64,000 nucleotides of DNA from Kaistella sp. 97-N-M2 (GCF_021513235.1 NZ_CP090976.1:2356001-2420000); one strand, 5' to 3'; shown: positions 7,430-15,086, numbered from the stretch's first letter. The notes: generated by a model not told the origin, from the sequence alone. Translations and numbers: made by a program.

Positions 7430-8519
7430 AGGCGGAAGTGTAGCTGATGTTCTTCGCAAAATCAATTTGTCGGCGCAAAACTTTACGGTTCATCAAGAAA
7501 AAACACTTCGCGCTTTGTCGTATTGCCGGACTGCTGCTTTGGGTGGGCATATCGATGCGTGTGATGGTTGTGGAAATCTTTCGATTAGTTACAACTCGTG
7601 TCGTAATCGGCATTGTCCGCAATGTCAAGGTCATAAAAGAGAAGAATGGATCCAGAAACGCGAGCAGGAATTATTGCCGTGCAGTTATTATCACTTGGTT
7701 TTTACTTTGCCCGAAGAACTCAATGGTTTGGCGATCTCTCAACCGGCATTGTTGTATAAAACCTTATTTGAAGCAGCGTGGGCAACATTAAATCAGTTTG
7801 GTAAAACAGAACAGATCCAGTTGGGAATGATTGCGATTTTGCATACTTGGGGACAGAATTTAAGTCTTCATCCGCATTTGCACTGCATTGTTCCGGGTGG
7901 TGGAATTGACCACAATGGCAAATGGAAAAAGAAAGTAAGAACCGATAAATATCTCTTCTGTGTAAAAGCGATGAGCAAAGTTTTTCGGGCAAAGTTCGTG
8001 GCTTTATTAAGAGCTTCCGGAATTAAAGACCAGGATTTAATGGACAAACTCTTCACCAAAAACTGGGTGGTTTATGCGAAAAGACCTTTTGGTGGTCCGA
8101 AACAAGTGATCGAATATTTAGGAAGATATACTCACAAAGTTGCCATCAGCAATCACCGCATCAAAGAAGTTACGGATAAAGAAGTTCGTTTTGGGTACAA
8201 AGATTATCGCAAAGAAGGTCAGAAAAAGGAAATGACTTTATCGAATACTGAATTTGTGCGCAGATTTAGTCTTCATATTTTGCCTCGAAGGTTTGTGAGA
8301 ATACGGCATTACGGGATTTTAAGCAGCTCCTGGAAACGTGGAAAACTTCAGGATTTACAATCAGATTTAAAAATCCAAATTACAGAAGTAAAACCGAAAA
8401 CTTTGCTTAAAAAATGTCGGTGTTGCAAGGAAGGAAACTTAATAACCATAGCGCTTTTCGGACAGCGTGGCCCACCTCAGGATTTTCTTGCCGTTTTTAA
8501 TGCCTCGTCTGCAAAATAA
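7413..8519 (+). CDS. IS91-family HUH transposase, copy 2
   Basis: Same 368-residue transposase as copy 1, except for residue 34 (Ala here, Pro in copy 1). The zinc-binding cysteines, the HUH motif HPHLHC and the tyrosine segment EYLGRYTHK are intact. It overlaps the recombinase gene by 17 bp. Both copies look functional, so either could mobilise the other. Confidence 0.9.
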   Translation: METRSKGGSVADVLRKINLSAQNFTVHQEKTLRALSYCRTAALGGHIDACDGCGNLSISYNSCRNRHCPQCQGHKREEWIQKREQELLPCSYYHLVFTLPEELNGLAISQPALLYKTLFEAAWATLNQFGKTEQIQLGMIAILHTWGQNLSLHPHLHCIVPGGGIDHNGKWKKKVRTDKYLFCVKAMSKVFRAKFVALLRASGIKDQDLMDKLFTKNWVVYAKRPFGGPKQVIEYLGRYTHKVAISNHRIKEVTDKEVRFGYKDYRKEGQKKEMTLSNTEFVRRFSLHILPRRFVRIRHYGILSSSWKRGKLQDLQSDLKIQITEVKPKTLLKKCRCCKEGNLITIALFGQRGPPQDFLAVFNASSAK

Positions 8520-8763
8520 ATTTTGTGGGTAAGGGATTTTGTATCTTAAAAGTAAAAAAAAGCCGGTGAGTGCTTCGAAAAACGTCACCTCAGTTCCACA
8601 AAAAAGCAGTCCTTCTAAAAAACTGCTTTACTATCCTAAATTCTAAAAATGATAACTCCATAAGGTTGCCAACTGGGGAGGAAAAGCCACCGGAGATTCC
8701 GTTCAACAGGCTTTCATTTCTTGTCTTGCAGACAAAACGAAAGCTTAGTTATTATGTGCAGTA

Positions 8764-9504
8764 TTATTTCGCTCCTTTGATTTTTCGAAATATTCCTCTT
8801 TGAGAAAATTCATTTGCGAATGTCTTATTTTTTGGAGTTAGAAAGCAAGTTCTTCCATCTATAAATTCCTTTGTGATAGGGTTTAAACTTATTTGTTCCA
8901 CAATAATTTTTTCAATTTCTTTGTTTTCGTTTTGTTGAAGATAAACTTCCCCTTTTTTTACTTTTAGTTTATCAAGGTGAATTCCATCCATACTTTCTAC
9001 ATCGTTTAAGTTGTAAAAGAATAAACTGTCTTTTGTTTCAATAAACTTTTCAAAAATATATCTTTCTAATCCACCATCTTTTTCTGAATATCCACGATAT
9101 TGGTAGACTATATTTTCAATATTAATGTTATTTGATTTGAATTTATCAAGCTTCATTGGTTTATAATTCGGCGTTGATTTATAGTAGTCATCTCCGCAAG
9201 AATTGTAACATTCGTGAGTAATGCCTTCTATTTTATTTTTACTAGGGATGTCAGAAAGTTTATAAAATGGTAATTCATTTTTGAGATCAATTTTAAATAT
9301 TTCTGTAGAGTCTAAAATAACAAAACCATTAGCATTTGAGTCTCGTCCTCCCCAAGCATCATATTTATAAAGAATTTTTGATGTCCCTTCAATTTTCTGG
9401 GCATATAGTTCTGAAATGTCCCATTGTCCTAGTTTTTCAAAACCACAGCTGTAAAGACAAAGTAGTAACATTAAAAATACTATTTTGTGTGTCTTAATTT
9501 TCAT
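8764..9504 (-). CDS. Hypothetical lipoprotein (cassette 5)
   Basis: A 246-residue protein with a lipoprotein signal (IVFLMLLLCLYSC, lipobox LYSC, Cys20) and a hydrophilic mature part with two close cysteines (ECYNSCGDD). I do not recognise a domain. The start at 9504 (MKIKTHKIV) is chosen because it gives the signal peptide directly; the frame remains open upstream only because it runs into repeat A. The leader is 31 nt from the GTT core and the stop lies 10 bp from the opposite core, where IS copy 2 is inserted. Confidence 0.65.
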   Translation of the reverse strand: MKIKTHKIVFLMLLLCLYSCGFEKLGQWDISELYAQKIEGTSKILYKYDAWGGRDSNANGFVILDSTEIFKIDLKNELPFYKLSDIPSKNKIEGITHECYNSCGDDYYKSTPNYKPMKLDKFKSNNINIENIVYQYRGYSEKDGGLERYIFEKFIETKDSLFFYNLNDVESMDGIHLDKLKVKKGEVYLQQNENKEIEKIIVEQISLNPITKEFIDGRTCFLTPKNKTFANEFSQRGIFRKIKGAK

Positions 9505-9538
9505 TTGTTGGCGAGTGTTTGGAAATATTGCACATAAC

Positions 9539-9712
9539 GCCCAGCTCGGCTTTGTCGTCGTTCTGAAAAAGGAGTTGAAAACTTCTTTTTCGGAATGCGT
9601 CAAAGGCGACTGTTGGGAGAACGTCGTGCGAATGCAACGATGGTTTCACAACAGTTGGCGGAGCCGAGCTGGGCGTTGGGAAAAATCGTCCCAAAGGGCG
9701 ATTTTTCCCAAC
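9539..9712 (-). repeat. Type A site with gene-less insert, copy 3
   Basis: Same 174-bp unit as at 1318 and 2468, with the perfect arm pair GCCCAGCTCGGCT / AGCCGAGCTGGGC. Here it is followed by a type D site rather than a type B site, which shows that the unit is independent of its neighbour. Confidence 0.8.
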
Positions 9713-9831
9713 GGTTACGTATTGGCGATGGTGCGGATTTATCGCGGAAACTTTCTTATTATAAACTAAACTTCGGAATATCTGAATTGGTTAAACTTGC
9801 GATTCCTCCGCACTATTGCCAATACGATGTT
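9713..9831 (-). repeat. Type D attC-like palindromic site, copy 1
   Basis: Arms GTATTGGCGATGGTGCGG and CCGCACTATTGCCAATAC pair over 18 bp on the plus strand, including two G-T pairs. The same positions on the minus strand would be A-C mismatches. The GTT core is at 9829-9831. Confidence 0.8.
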
Positions 9832-9842
9832 ATGCGGCGTTC

Positions 9843-10400
9843 CTACTTCTCAATTTTTTTCAAGTTTATATAACACTCATTTACAGGATTTAATTCTAAT
9901 AATTTTTCTGCGCAAGGTGTTTGAATTTTTCTTCTGTTTTCTATTCCTAAATTATAGTCGCGTTCAATATTTTTTAAGTCAATAATCGGACTGTCGCTTC
10001 CGGCACTGATGATTTCATAATTCAATTTCATGTTTTTTGAAACTTTAAAGTTTTTGAGACTTTCATCTTTAACATAAGATAAATCATATAATTCAATACA
10101 ATCTCCGTTAAACCCATGTGGAATTTTTCTGCCAAAAAGTTTATTTCCATTTAAAAAACAGATTCCAAACCAATAATTCGAATCTTGTTTTTTAATGTCC
10201 AAGACGATTCCTTTAAAAATTTTATTCGACATACTAATTTCAATTAAATCGCCAAATTTTAATTTTAAATTTTTGTCATCTATCTTCCCGTAATTTACTC
10301 TTAAATTTTCCGGAATTTCATTTTTTATATTGTCAGAATTTTTCGGTGTGCAAGTTAAAAATATAGTAAAAATGAAAATTAGGGATAAATTTCTTTTCAT
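9843..10400 (-). CDS. Hypothetical lipoprotein (cassette 6)
   Basis: A 185-residue protein with a lipoprotein signal (MKRNLSLIFIFTIFLTC, Cys17). The mature part is hydrophilic and contains a short segment typical of small beta domains (LKFGDLIEISMSNKIFKGIVLDI). The family is not recognised. The leader from the GTT core is only 23 nt, the shortest in the array, with no visible promoter, so expression probably depends on read-through or on signals in the neighbouring site. Confidence 0.65.
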   Translation of the reverse strand: MKRNLSLIFIFTIFLTCTPKNSDNIKNEIPENLRVNYGKIDDKNLKLKFGDLIEISMSNKIFKGIVLDIKKQDSNYWFGICFLNGNKLFGRKIPHGFNGDCIELYDLSYVKDESLKNFKVSKNMKLNYEIISAGSDSPIIDLKNIERDYNLGIENRRKIQTPCAEKLLELNPVNECYINLKKIEK

Positions 10401-10426
10401 GACAGTTTTTTGGAATGACGCATAAC

Positions 10427-10545
10427 GGTTACGTATTGGCGATGGTGCGGCTTTAACGCTGAAACTTTCTTAATATAAATTAATCTTGGGAAAATCTGAA
10501 ATGGTTAAACTTGCGATTCCTCCGCACTATTGCCAATACGATGTT
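10427..10545 (-). repeat. Type D attC-like palindromic site, copy 2
   Basis: Same 18-bp arms as the copy at 9713, with several substitutions in the centre but none in the arms. It ends in GTT at 10543-10545, the border of cassette 7. With the copy at 9713 it shows that cassettes 6 and 7 carry the same site type. Confidence 0.8.
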
Positions 10546-10559
10546 AGCAGATGTATCTT

Positions 10560-11111
10560 TTAGAAATCGTATCCGACTTTAATACTCAAATCTAAAACTG
10601 CTCCTGATTCATTGAATTTTTCGCCAAAAGTTGTTCCATATCCAAGACCCGCTTTAAATTCATAATTAAAGTTTTCAGCAAAATTTCTTCTAAATCCGAA
10701 AGTTGGAATAAAGTTTATTTGATTTGAAAGTGATACATTTTTAGTGTTTGATATTACGAACCAATTTGGAATATATCGGACTTGTAAGCCTAAATAATTT
10801 GCACCATTATTTTTAGTATTTTTCCCTTTTTCGGCTCTTCTTCCAATGTTATAATAAAATTTAGGTTGTAAAGTCAAAGCAGGATAAAATGCAAAACCTG
10901 TTTTACCATATAAATCTCCTCCCCAAATTGCAGGAAAAAGACTTGCTTCCGCTCTTAATGCGATTTTATCAGCAAGTCGAGTTTCATTGTAAAAGTCAAG
11001 TCCGAAAAGTCCAATTTGTGCTCCCGTGATGTTTTTTTCAACCGTTGAATTTTGTGCTTTACTGCAAAATGAAATTGCAACAAGTCCAATTAGTAAAAAT
11101 TTTGTTTTCAT
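10560..11111 (-). CDS. Outer-membrane beta-barrel-like protein (cassette 7)
   Basis: A 183-residue protein with a cleavable signal peptide (MKTKFLLIGLVAISFCSKAQ) and alternating beta-strand pattern through the mature part, ending in VLDLSIKVGYDF. The aromatic C-terminus is typical of outer-membrane barrels. It is the cassette nearest the recombinase gene, the position of the most recent insertion in an integron. Leader 51 nt; terminal pair AGCAGAT / ATCTGCT. Confidence 0.65.
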   Translation of the reverse strand: MKTKFLLIGLVAISFCSKAQNSTVEKNITGAQIGLFGLDFYNETRLADKIALRAEASLFPAIWGGDLYGKTGFAFYPALTLQPKFYYNIGRRAEKGKNTKNNGANYLGLQVRYIPNWFVISNTKNVSLSNQINFIPTFGFRRNFAENFNYEFKAGLGYGTTFGEKFNESGAVLDLSIKVGYDF

Positions 11112-11165
11112 AAATTCTAATTCGTTTTATTTTTAGCGTTACTTTTTTTTGATATATCTGCTAAC

Positions 11166-11269
11166 TTGTTTATATGTCTTACTTCGTCAGACAAATACAA
11201 CGCATTCGGTATGGATAGGTCTGATCATTGTGAGATGTATTTCCAACCACTAAGATATATTTTTTATCG
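11166..11269 (-). other. Candidate primary recombination (attI-like) region
   Basis: About 100 bp between the recombinase stop and the first cassette core (AAC at 11163-11165). It carries no type A-D palindrome. It has a short hairpin, GTCTTAC / GTCAGAC (near 11177-11193), next to the core and a second GTCTGA at ~11228. By position it corresponds to attI. The function is inferred; no promoter matching TAnnTTTG exactly was found reading into the cassettes. Confidence 0.4.
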
Positions 11270-12313
11270 TTATAAATCATCAAATGGACTTTTTATGTGC
11301 TGCAAACTTTTTGTACTCACATGCGTATAAATCTCCGTTGTTCTGCTGCTATTGTGTCCTAATAATTCTTGAATGTACCGCAAATCTGTTCCACTTTCCA
11401 ATAAGTGTGTCGCATAACTGTGCCGTAACCAATGCAAGGTCACAGGTTTTTTTATGTTGCATTTTTGTACGGCGTGTTTCAATACACTTTGAAGACTTTT
11501 TACCGAATAATTACTACCTGGTTCCTGGCCTTCAAATAAATACGTTTTAGGCTTATAAAGCTGGTAGTAAACTCTCAATAATTCCAGGATCTTCGGAGAC
11601 AGAGGCGTAATTCTGTCCTTTTTTCCTTTCGCCTGCTTAATTAGAACTATATTTCTTTTAGAATCAATGTCAAGTGGTTTTAACCGGAGCAGTTCGCTGC
11701 ATCGCAAACCACAACTGTAAATGAGGGAAAGCATCATTTTGTGTTTTATATTGGCATGTGCCTCTAAAATATTCTTAACTTCTTCTTTACTCAAAACATT
11801 AGGTAATATTTTCGATTTTTTGGGACGATCAATTTTATCCGCTTCTATTTTTGTTTCCCGTACCGTTCTGAAGTATAATTTTATGGCACTTATAATTTGG
11901 TTTTGGTAAGATGCAGATAATTTTTTCTTCAGAATATAATCATTATTAAAATTAAGCACATCATCATTAGTGAGTTCATCAATGGCTTTCGACCTGTAAT
12001 AAATCAAAAATAAACGTAAACCCTCAGAATAAGTTTTAATGGTGTTTGGGCTATATCTTTTGCTGGAAAGCCAGCGTATAAATAATTGGAGGTGTTCTTT
12101 CCCTTCGGACGAAAGTTGATGGTTTTGTTCCTGTGTAATATGGAAACGTTCTCTATTTTCCCGCGTGTCCGGAATGTGCCACATTTTCTTTTGCGGACTC
12201 CAGCGTGCATCGGGTATTTGTTTGATTCGGTGAATCAAATCAACGTCTTTTTCAAAGATCACACCTATTCTGGCCTCGCTTCGGTGTTTAATTGGTTGTG
12301 CGCTCCATTTCAT
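11270..12313 (-). CDS. Tyrosine recombinase, putative cassette integrase
   Basis: A 347-residue protein with three parts. Residues ~14-56 are an extension with a W...K-x-W-x-I-P pattern (PDARWSPQKKMWHIP). Residues ~70-155 are a SAM-like core-binding domain. Residues ~170-345 are the catalytic domain with R204 (LIYSCGLRC), K229, H294-x-x-R297 (LHWLRHSYATH), H320 (LLGHNSS) and Y329. It belongs to the XerC/D-like integrase superfamily. Between the K and HxxR boxes it has only about 60 residues, without the extra segment that defines IntI. It is transcribed towards the cassettes, the opposite of most integrons. Upstream, TATCTTTA resembles the -7 box. Its role as cassette integrase is inferred from position. 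Confidence 0.75.
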   Translation of the reverse strand: MKWSAQPIKHRSEARIGVIFEKDVDLIHRIKQIPDARWSPQKKMWHIPDTRENRERFHITQEQNHQLSSEGKEHLQLFIRWLSSKRYSPNTIKTYSEGLRLFLIYYRSKAIDELTNDDVLNFNNDYILKKKLSASYQNQIISAIKLYFRTVRETKIEADKIDRPKKSKILPNVLSKEEVKNILEAHANIKHKMMLSLIYSCGLRCSELLRLKPLDIDSKRNIVLIKQAKGKKDRITPLSPKILELLRVYYQLYKPKTYLFEGQEPGSNYSVKSLQSVLKHAVQKCNIKKPVTLHWLRHSYATHLLESGTDLRYIQELLGHNSSRTTEIYTHVSTKSLQHIKSPFDDL

Positions 12314-12389
12314 AGGGTGCTGATAATTAGATCTAAAGATAAATAAATTATTTTGTGATCTAAGATTTTTAAATGATAAACCCTTACAA

Positions 12390-12446
12390 ATGAAAACATT
12401 TAAATACCCGTCGCAACTTCTTTACATCCCGCTAAAAACCCTGTGA
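12390..12446 (+). CDS. Very short open frame of doubtful status
   Basis: ATG at 12390 opens an 18-codon frame, MKTFKYPSQLLYIPLKTL, whose stop lies inside the terminator hairpin. It could be a leader peptide or chance. There is no gene downstream on this strand to regulate, so I lean towards chance. Confidence 0.2.
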   Translation: MKTFKYPSQLLYIPLKTL

Positions 12447-12469
12447 TCTTTCGATGTACAGGGTTTTTT
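12433..12469. terminator. Bidirectional terminator
   Basis: Stem AAAACCCTG / CAGGGTTTT with a 15-nt loop and T-runs on both strands. It separates the recombinase promoter region from the P-type ATPase gene end. The rest of 12314-12633 holds no other recognisable feature. Confidence 0.7.
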
Positions 12470-12633
12470 GCTTGGATAATTATTGTGAAGCTGAGACGAC
12501 CTTGCACTTAAAACTTTTGCTAAACCTCATTGATGGAGGCCAACATTGACTTTGTGATTTTTTCCGTTAGGTTTGAAAAATTTATTTCTATTTAAAAAAA
12601 ATCGCTTGATTTTTAACTTGAGACCAAGTACAG

Positions 12634-14700
12634 TTAAAATTTCATCCGCTGAATTCTCACCGCATTTAAAATCGCCAGCAGCGCCACGCCCACATCTGCA
12701 AAAACCGCTTCCCACATTGTCGCCAAACCACCAGCGCCCAAAATTAAAACTACGCCTTTTACCATAAATGCTAAAGTAATATTCTGCCAAACGATTTTCT
12801 TGGTCTGTTTTCCAATATTGATGGCCATGGGTATTTTACTCGGCATGTCGTCCTGAATTACCACATCTGCAGTTTCTACGGTGGCATCACTTCCCAGTCC
12901 GCCCATCGCAACGCCTACATCACTTAACGCCACAACCGGCGCGTCATTTACGCCATCTCCCACAAACGCAACGCTTTGTTTCGAGGCTTTTATCTCCTGA
13001 AGTTTCGCTACTTTATCTTCGGGCAGTAAGTCGCCATAAGCGTTTTCTATTCCCAACTCTTTCGCTACAAACTGCACCACAGCATTTTTATCACCACTGA
13101 GCATGGTTGGTTTTACGCCCAGGGCTTTTAATTTTTCAATGGTCAGTTTTGCGTCCGGTTTAATGCGGTCTGCAACCGTAAGATAGCCCGCAAACTTTTT
13201 GTCGTATGCAATGGCAATCAGGGTGTAGACGATATTGGTTACTTCGGCATCATACGAAATATTAAACTGATCCATCAACTTAAAATTACCCACGAGCAGT
13301 TCTTTACCATCAACCATTGCCCGTAAGCCGTGGCCGGCAATTTCTTCCACATCTTCCAGATGAATTCCGGAATTAACTTCTCCGACAAATTCGTGAATCG
13401 CCGTGGCGACCGGATGCGTACTTTTGCTTTCTAAGGCATTTACCATTTCTAAAATTTCGGCCTGGTTAAAAGCTTTATTAAAGATTACTTCCTGCACTTT
13501 AAAAACGCCTTCCGTCAGCGTGCCTGTTTTATCCATCACCACATTTTGAATGACTGCAATGCTGTCTAAAAAATTACTCCCTTTAAATAATATTCCGTTT
13601 TTACTGGCTGCTCCAATGCCGCCGAAATAACCCAGCGGAATGCTGATCACCAAGGCACAGGGACAGGAAATCACCAAAAAGATCAGGGCGCGGTACAACC
13701 AATCGGACAAAACGTAACTCGCCACAAAAAAGTAGGGCATAAACGTAATTGCGATCGCCAGATAAACTACGATGGGCGTATAAATCTTCGCAAACTTCCG
13801 GATAAACAGTTCTGTAGGTGCTTTCTGGGCTGTGGCGTTTTGGACTAACTCCAGAATTTTACTTAATTTACTGTCGGCATAGGGCGTGGTAACCCTCACC
13901 TGCGAAACTGTATTGAGGTTGATCATACCGGCCAAAACGGTTTCTCCTTCCAACTTGGTATCGGGTTTACTTTCGCCGGTTAAGGCGGCGGTATTGAAGG
14001 AAGCTTTTTCAGAAAGCAGTTCACCATCCAGTCCCAGTTTCTCGCCGGGTTTTAATTGAATGATATCGTTAATCTGCGCGTTTTCCGCCTTAATGATTTC
14101 CGGAACATTGTTTTTAATGAGGGTGACTTCATCGGGTCTTTGATCCAGCAAACTTTTAATATTTGCTTTCGCTCGGGAAACCGCAAGAGTTTGAAAAACT
14201 TCACCCACTGCGTAAAATAACATCACTGCAACCCCTTCCGGATATTCACCAATACCAAAAGCTCCGACGGTTGCAATTCCCATGAGGAAAAACTCCGAAA
14301 AGAACGCGCCCTGCCTGATGCTGCTAAAAGCCTCTTTTAAAACCGGCAATCCCACGGGAAGATACGCAACACCATACCACACAATCCGGATCCAGCCCGT
14401 AAACCAGTCCGGTTTTAAAAGATGGTCCAAGCCTAAACCGGCGAGAAGCAGTATAAGAGCGATCGCACTGGGCAGAAATTGATTAAAAGTACTTTCCTGT
14501 ACATTGCTGTGGTCGTGACCGTCGCCCTCTTCGTGATGGTGGTCCTGAGGAACCTCAGGAGAAGATTTGATTTCAGGATTTGGAGGAGATGTTTTCTCGG
14601 GCTTCAAAATTTCTTCTGCGCCTGCTTCCGTGTAAATTTTTTCTTCTTCGCTGCAACAGATTTGTTTTCCCTGCGCATCATAGAGATGTTGATGTTTCAT
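12634..14700 (-). CDS. Heavy-metal translocating P-type ATPase (Zn/Cd/Co type)
   Basis: A 688-residue P1B-type ATPase exporting divalent metal ions across the inner membrane. Visible motifs are a cytoplasmic His-rich N-terminus (PQDHHHEEGDGHDH), eight predicted membrane helices, the CPC metal site in LVISCPCALVISIP, the TGES actuator loop (AALTGESKP), the phosphorylation motif DKTGTLT, the HP motif (SKSTHPVATAIHE) and the hinge GDGVNDAP. The N-terminal GMTCxxC domain is missing and replaced by the His-rich stretch and a CC pair (ICCSEEE). The start at 14700 (MKHQHLYDAQ) is favoured; upstream Met residues at 14724 and 14754 are possible. An inverted repeat lies upstream. Confidence 0.9.
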   Translation of the reverse strand: MKHQHLYDAQGKQICCSEEEKIYTEAGAEEILKPEKTSPPNPEIKSSPEVPQDHHHEEGDGHDHSNVQESTFNQFLPSAIALILLLAGLGLDHLLKPDWFTGWIRIVWYGVAYLPVGLPVLKEAFSSIRQGAFFSEFFLMGIATVGAFGIGEYPEGVAVMLFYAVGEVFQTLAVSRAKANIKSLLDQRPDEVTLIKNNVPEIIKAENAQINDIIQLKPGEKLGLDGELLSEKASFNTAALTGESKPDTKLEGETVLAGMINLNTVSQVRVTTPYADSKLSKILELVQNATAQKAPTELFIRKFAKIYTPIVVYLAIAITFMPYFFVASYVLSDWLYRALIFLVISCPCALVISIPLGYFGGIGAASKNGILFKGSNFLDSIAVIQNVVMDKTGTLTEGVFKVQEVIFNKAFNQAEILEMVNALESKSTHPVATAIHEFVGEVNSGIHLEDVEEIAGHGLRAMVDGKELLVGNFKLMDQFNISYDAEVTNIVYTLIAIAYDKKFAGYLTVADRIKPDAKLTIEKLKALGVKPTMLSGDKNAVVQFVAKELGIENAYGDLLPEDKVAKLQEIKASKQSVAFVGDGVNDAPVVALSDVGVAMGGLGSDATVETADVVIQDDMPSKIPMAINIGKQTKKIVWQNITLAFMVKGVVLILGAGGLATMWEAVFADVGVALLAILNAVRIQRMKF

Positions 14701-14768
14701 GTGATTTTTTTGGGGGAGATACATTAAATATTCATGACAGGATCTTTTGTACATGTAAATGTCGTACT

Positions 14769-14791
14769 CTTAAGCAAAAGTAATGCTTAAG
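14769..14791. promoter_or_regulatory. Candidate operator upstream of the metal ATPase
   Basis: Perfect 7-bp inverted repeat CTTAAGC / GCTTAAG with a 9-bp spacer, about 70 bp before the ATPase start. It would suit a dimeric metal-responsive repressor, but no such regulator gene is adjacent. Confidence 0.35.
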
Positions 14792-15086
14792 GAGGAAAAT
14801 TCGAAATTTTTAAGATTTTTACCGCAAGAACCCCAAAGGATTTTGCCAAACTGATGCTGTATTTCCTGGTCACTCCCTTCGCGATAGGGAAGTGGCCCTC
14901 AAATTTTCTTTAACATATGCGGGAAAAGAGTTCAAACCTGAAAAATAATAAGAATTTACGTTGCCTGCTAACTGTTTTCTAAAATATCGCTGCTTTGCTG
15001 CGACTTTAGCACGCTTGTTGCGAGGATTAGAACATTCAAAAATTTGCAGGGCAAAACATAATCAATTAAATTTAAAAATAAAAAAA

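Larger units (their letters stand above)
6363..8753 (+). mobile_element. IS91-family element with tyrosine recombinase, copy 2
   Basis: A 2391-bp copy of the element at 2759-5149. I noticed only one substitution (C to G at the Pro/Ala codon near 7512), so both copies transposed recently. Orientation is the same. The flanks differ from copy 1, which argues against an assembly duplication. It is again inserted precisely at the GTT core of a type B site. Confidence 0.85.
892..11165 (-). mobile_element. Integron-like cassette array (7 gene cassettes + 3 gene-less units)
   Basis: Seven minus-strand genes, each in its own unit bounded by GTT (transcribed 5' end) and AAC (3' end), separated by long palindromic sites of types A-D. 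Units on the plus strand: 892-1317, 1609-2467, 5150-5689, 5812-6245, 8754-9538, 9832-10426 and 10546-11165. In every unit the seven bases after GTT are the reverse complement (one mismatch in cassette 6) of the seven before AAC, and they differ between units (ATCTGCC, ATATGCC, ACCTGCA, ATGCGCT, ATGTGCA, ATGCGTC, AGCAGAT). Stops lie 10-18 bp from the core and leaders are 23-68 nt. A tyrosine recombinase gene adjoins the proximal end. Two IS91-type elements interrupt the array. The organisation mirrors integron cassettes; mobility itself is inferred. Confidence 0.8.

Noticed and set aside
2759..8753. Assembly duplication of one IS element
   Set aside because: The copies have different flanking cassettes and sites on both sides and differ by at least one base (near 7512), so two true insertions are more likely.
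892..11165. CRISPR array
   Set aside because: Repeats are 115-175 bp, of four sequence types, and the intervals between them are protein-coding genes of 345-815 bp, not short spacers. No cas genes are present.
11270..12313. A classical integron integrase (IntI)
   Set aside because: The IntI-specific segment between the lysine and HxxR boxes is absent, and orientation relative to the cassettes is reversed.
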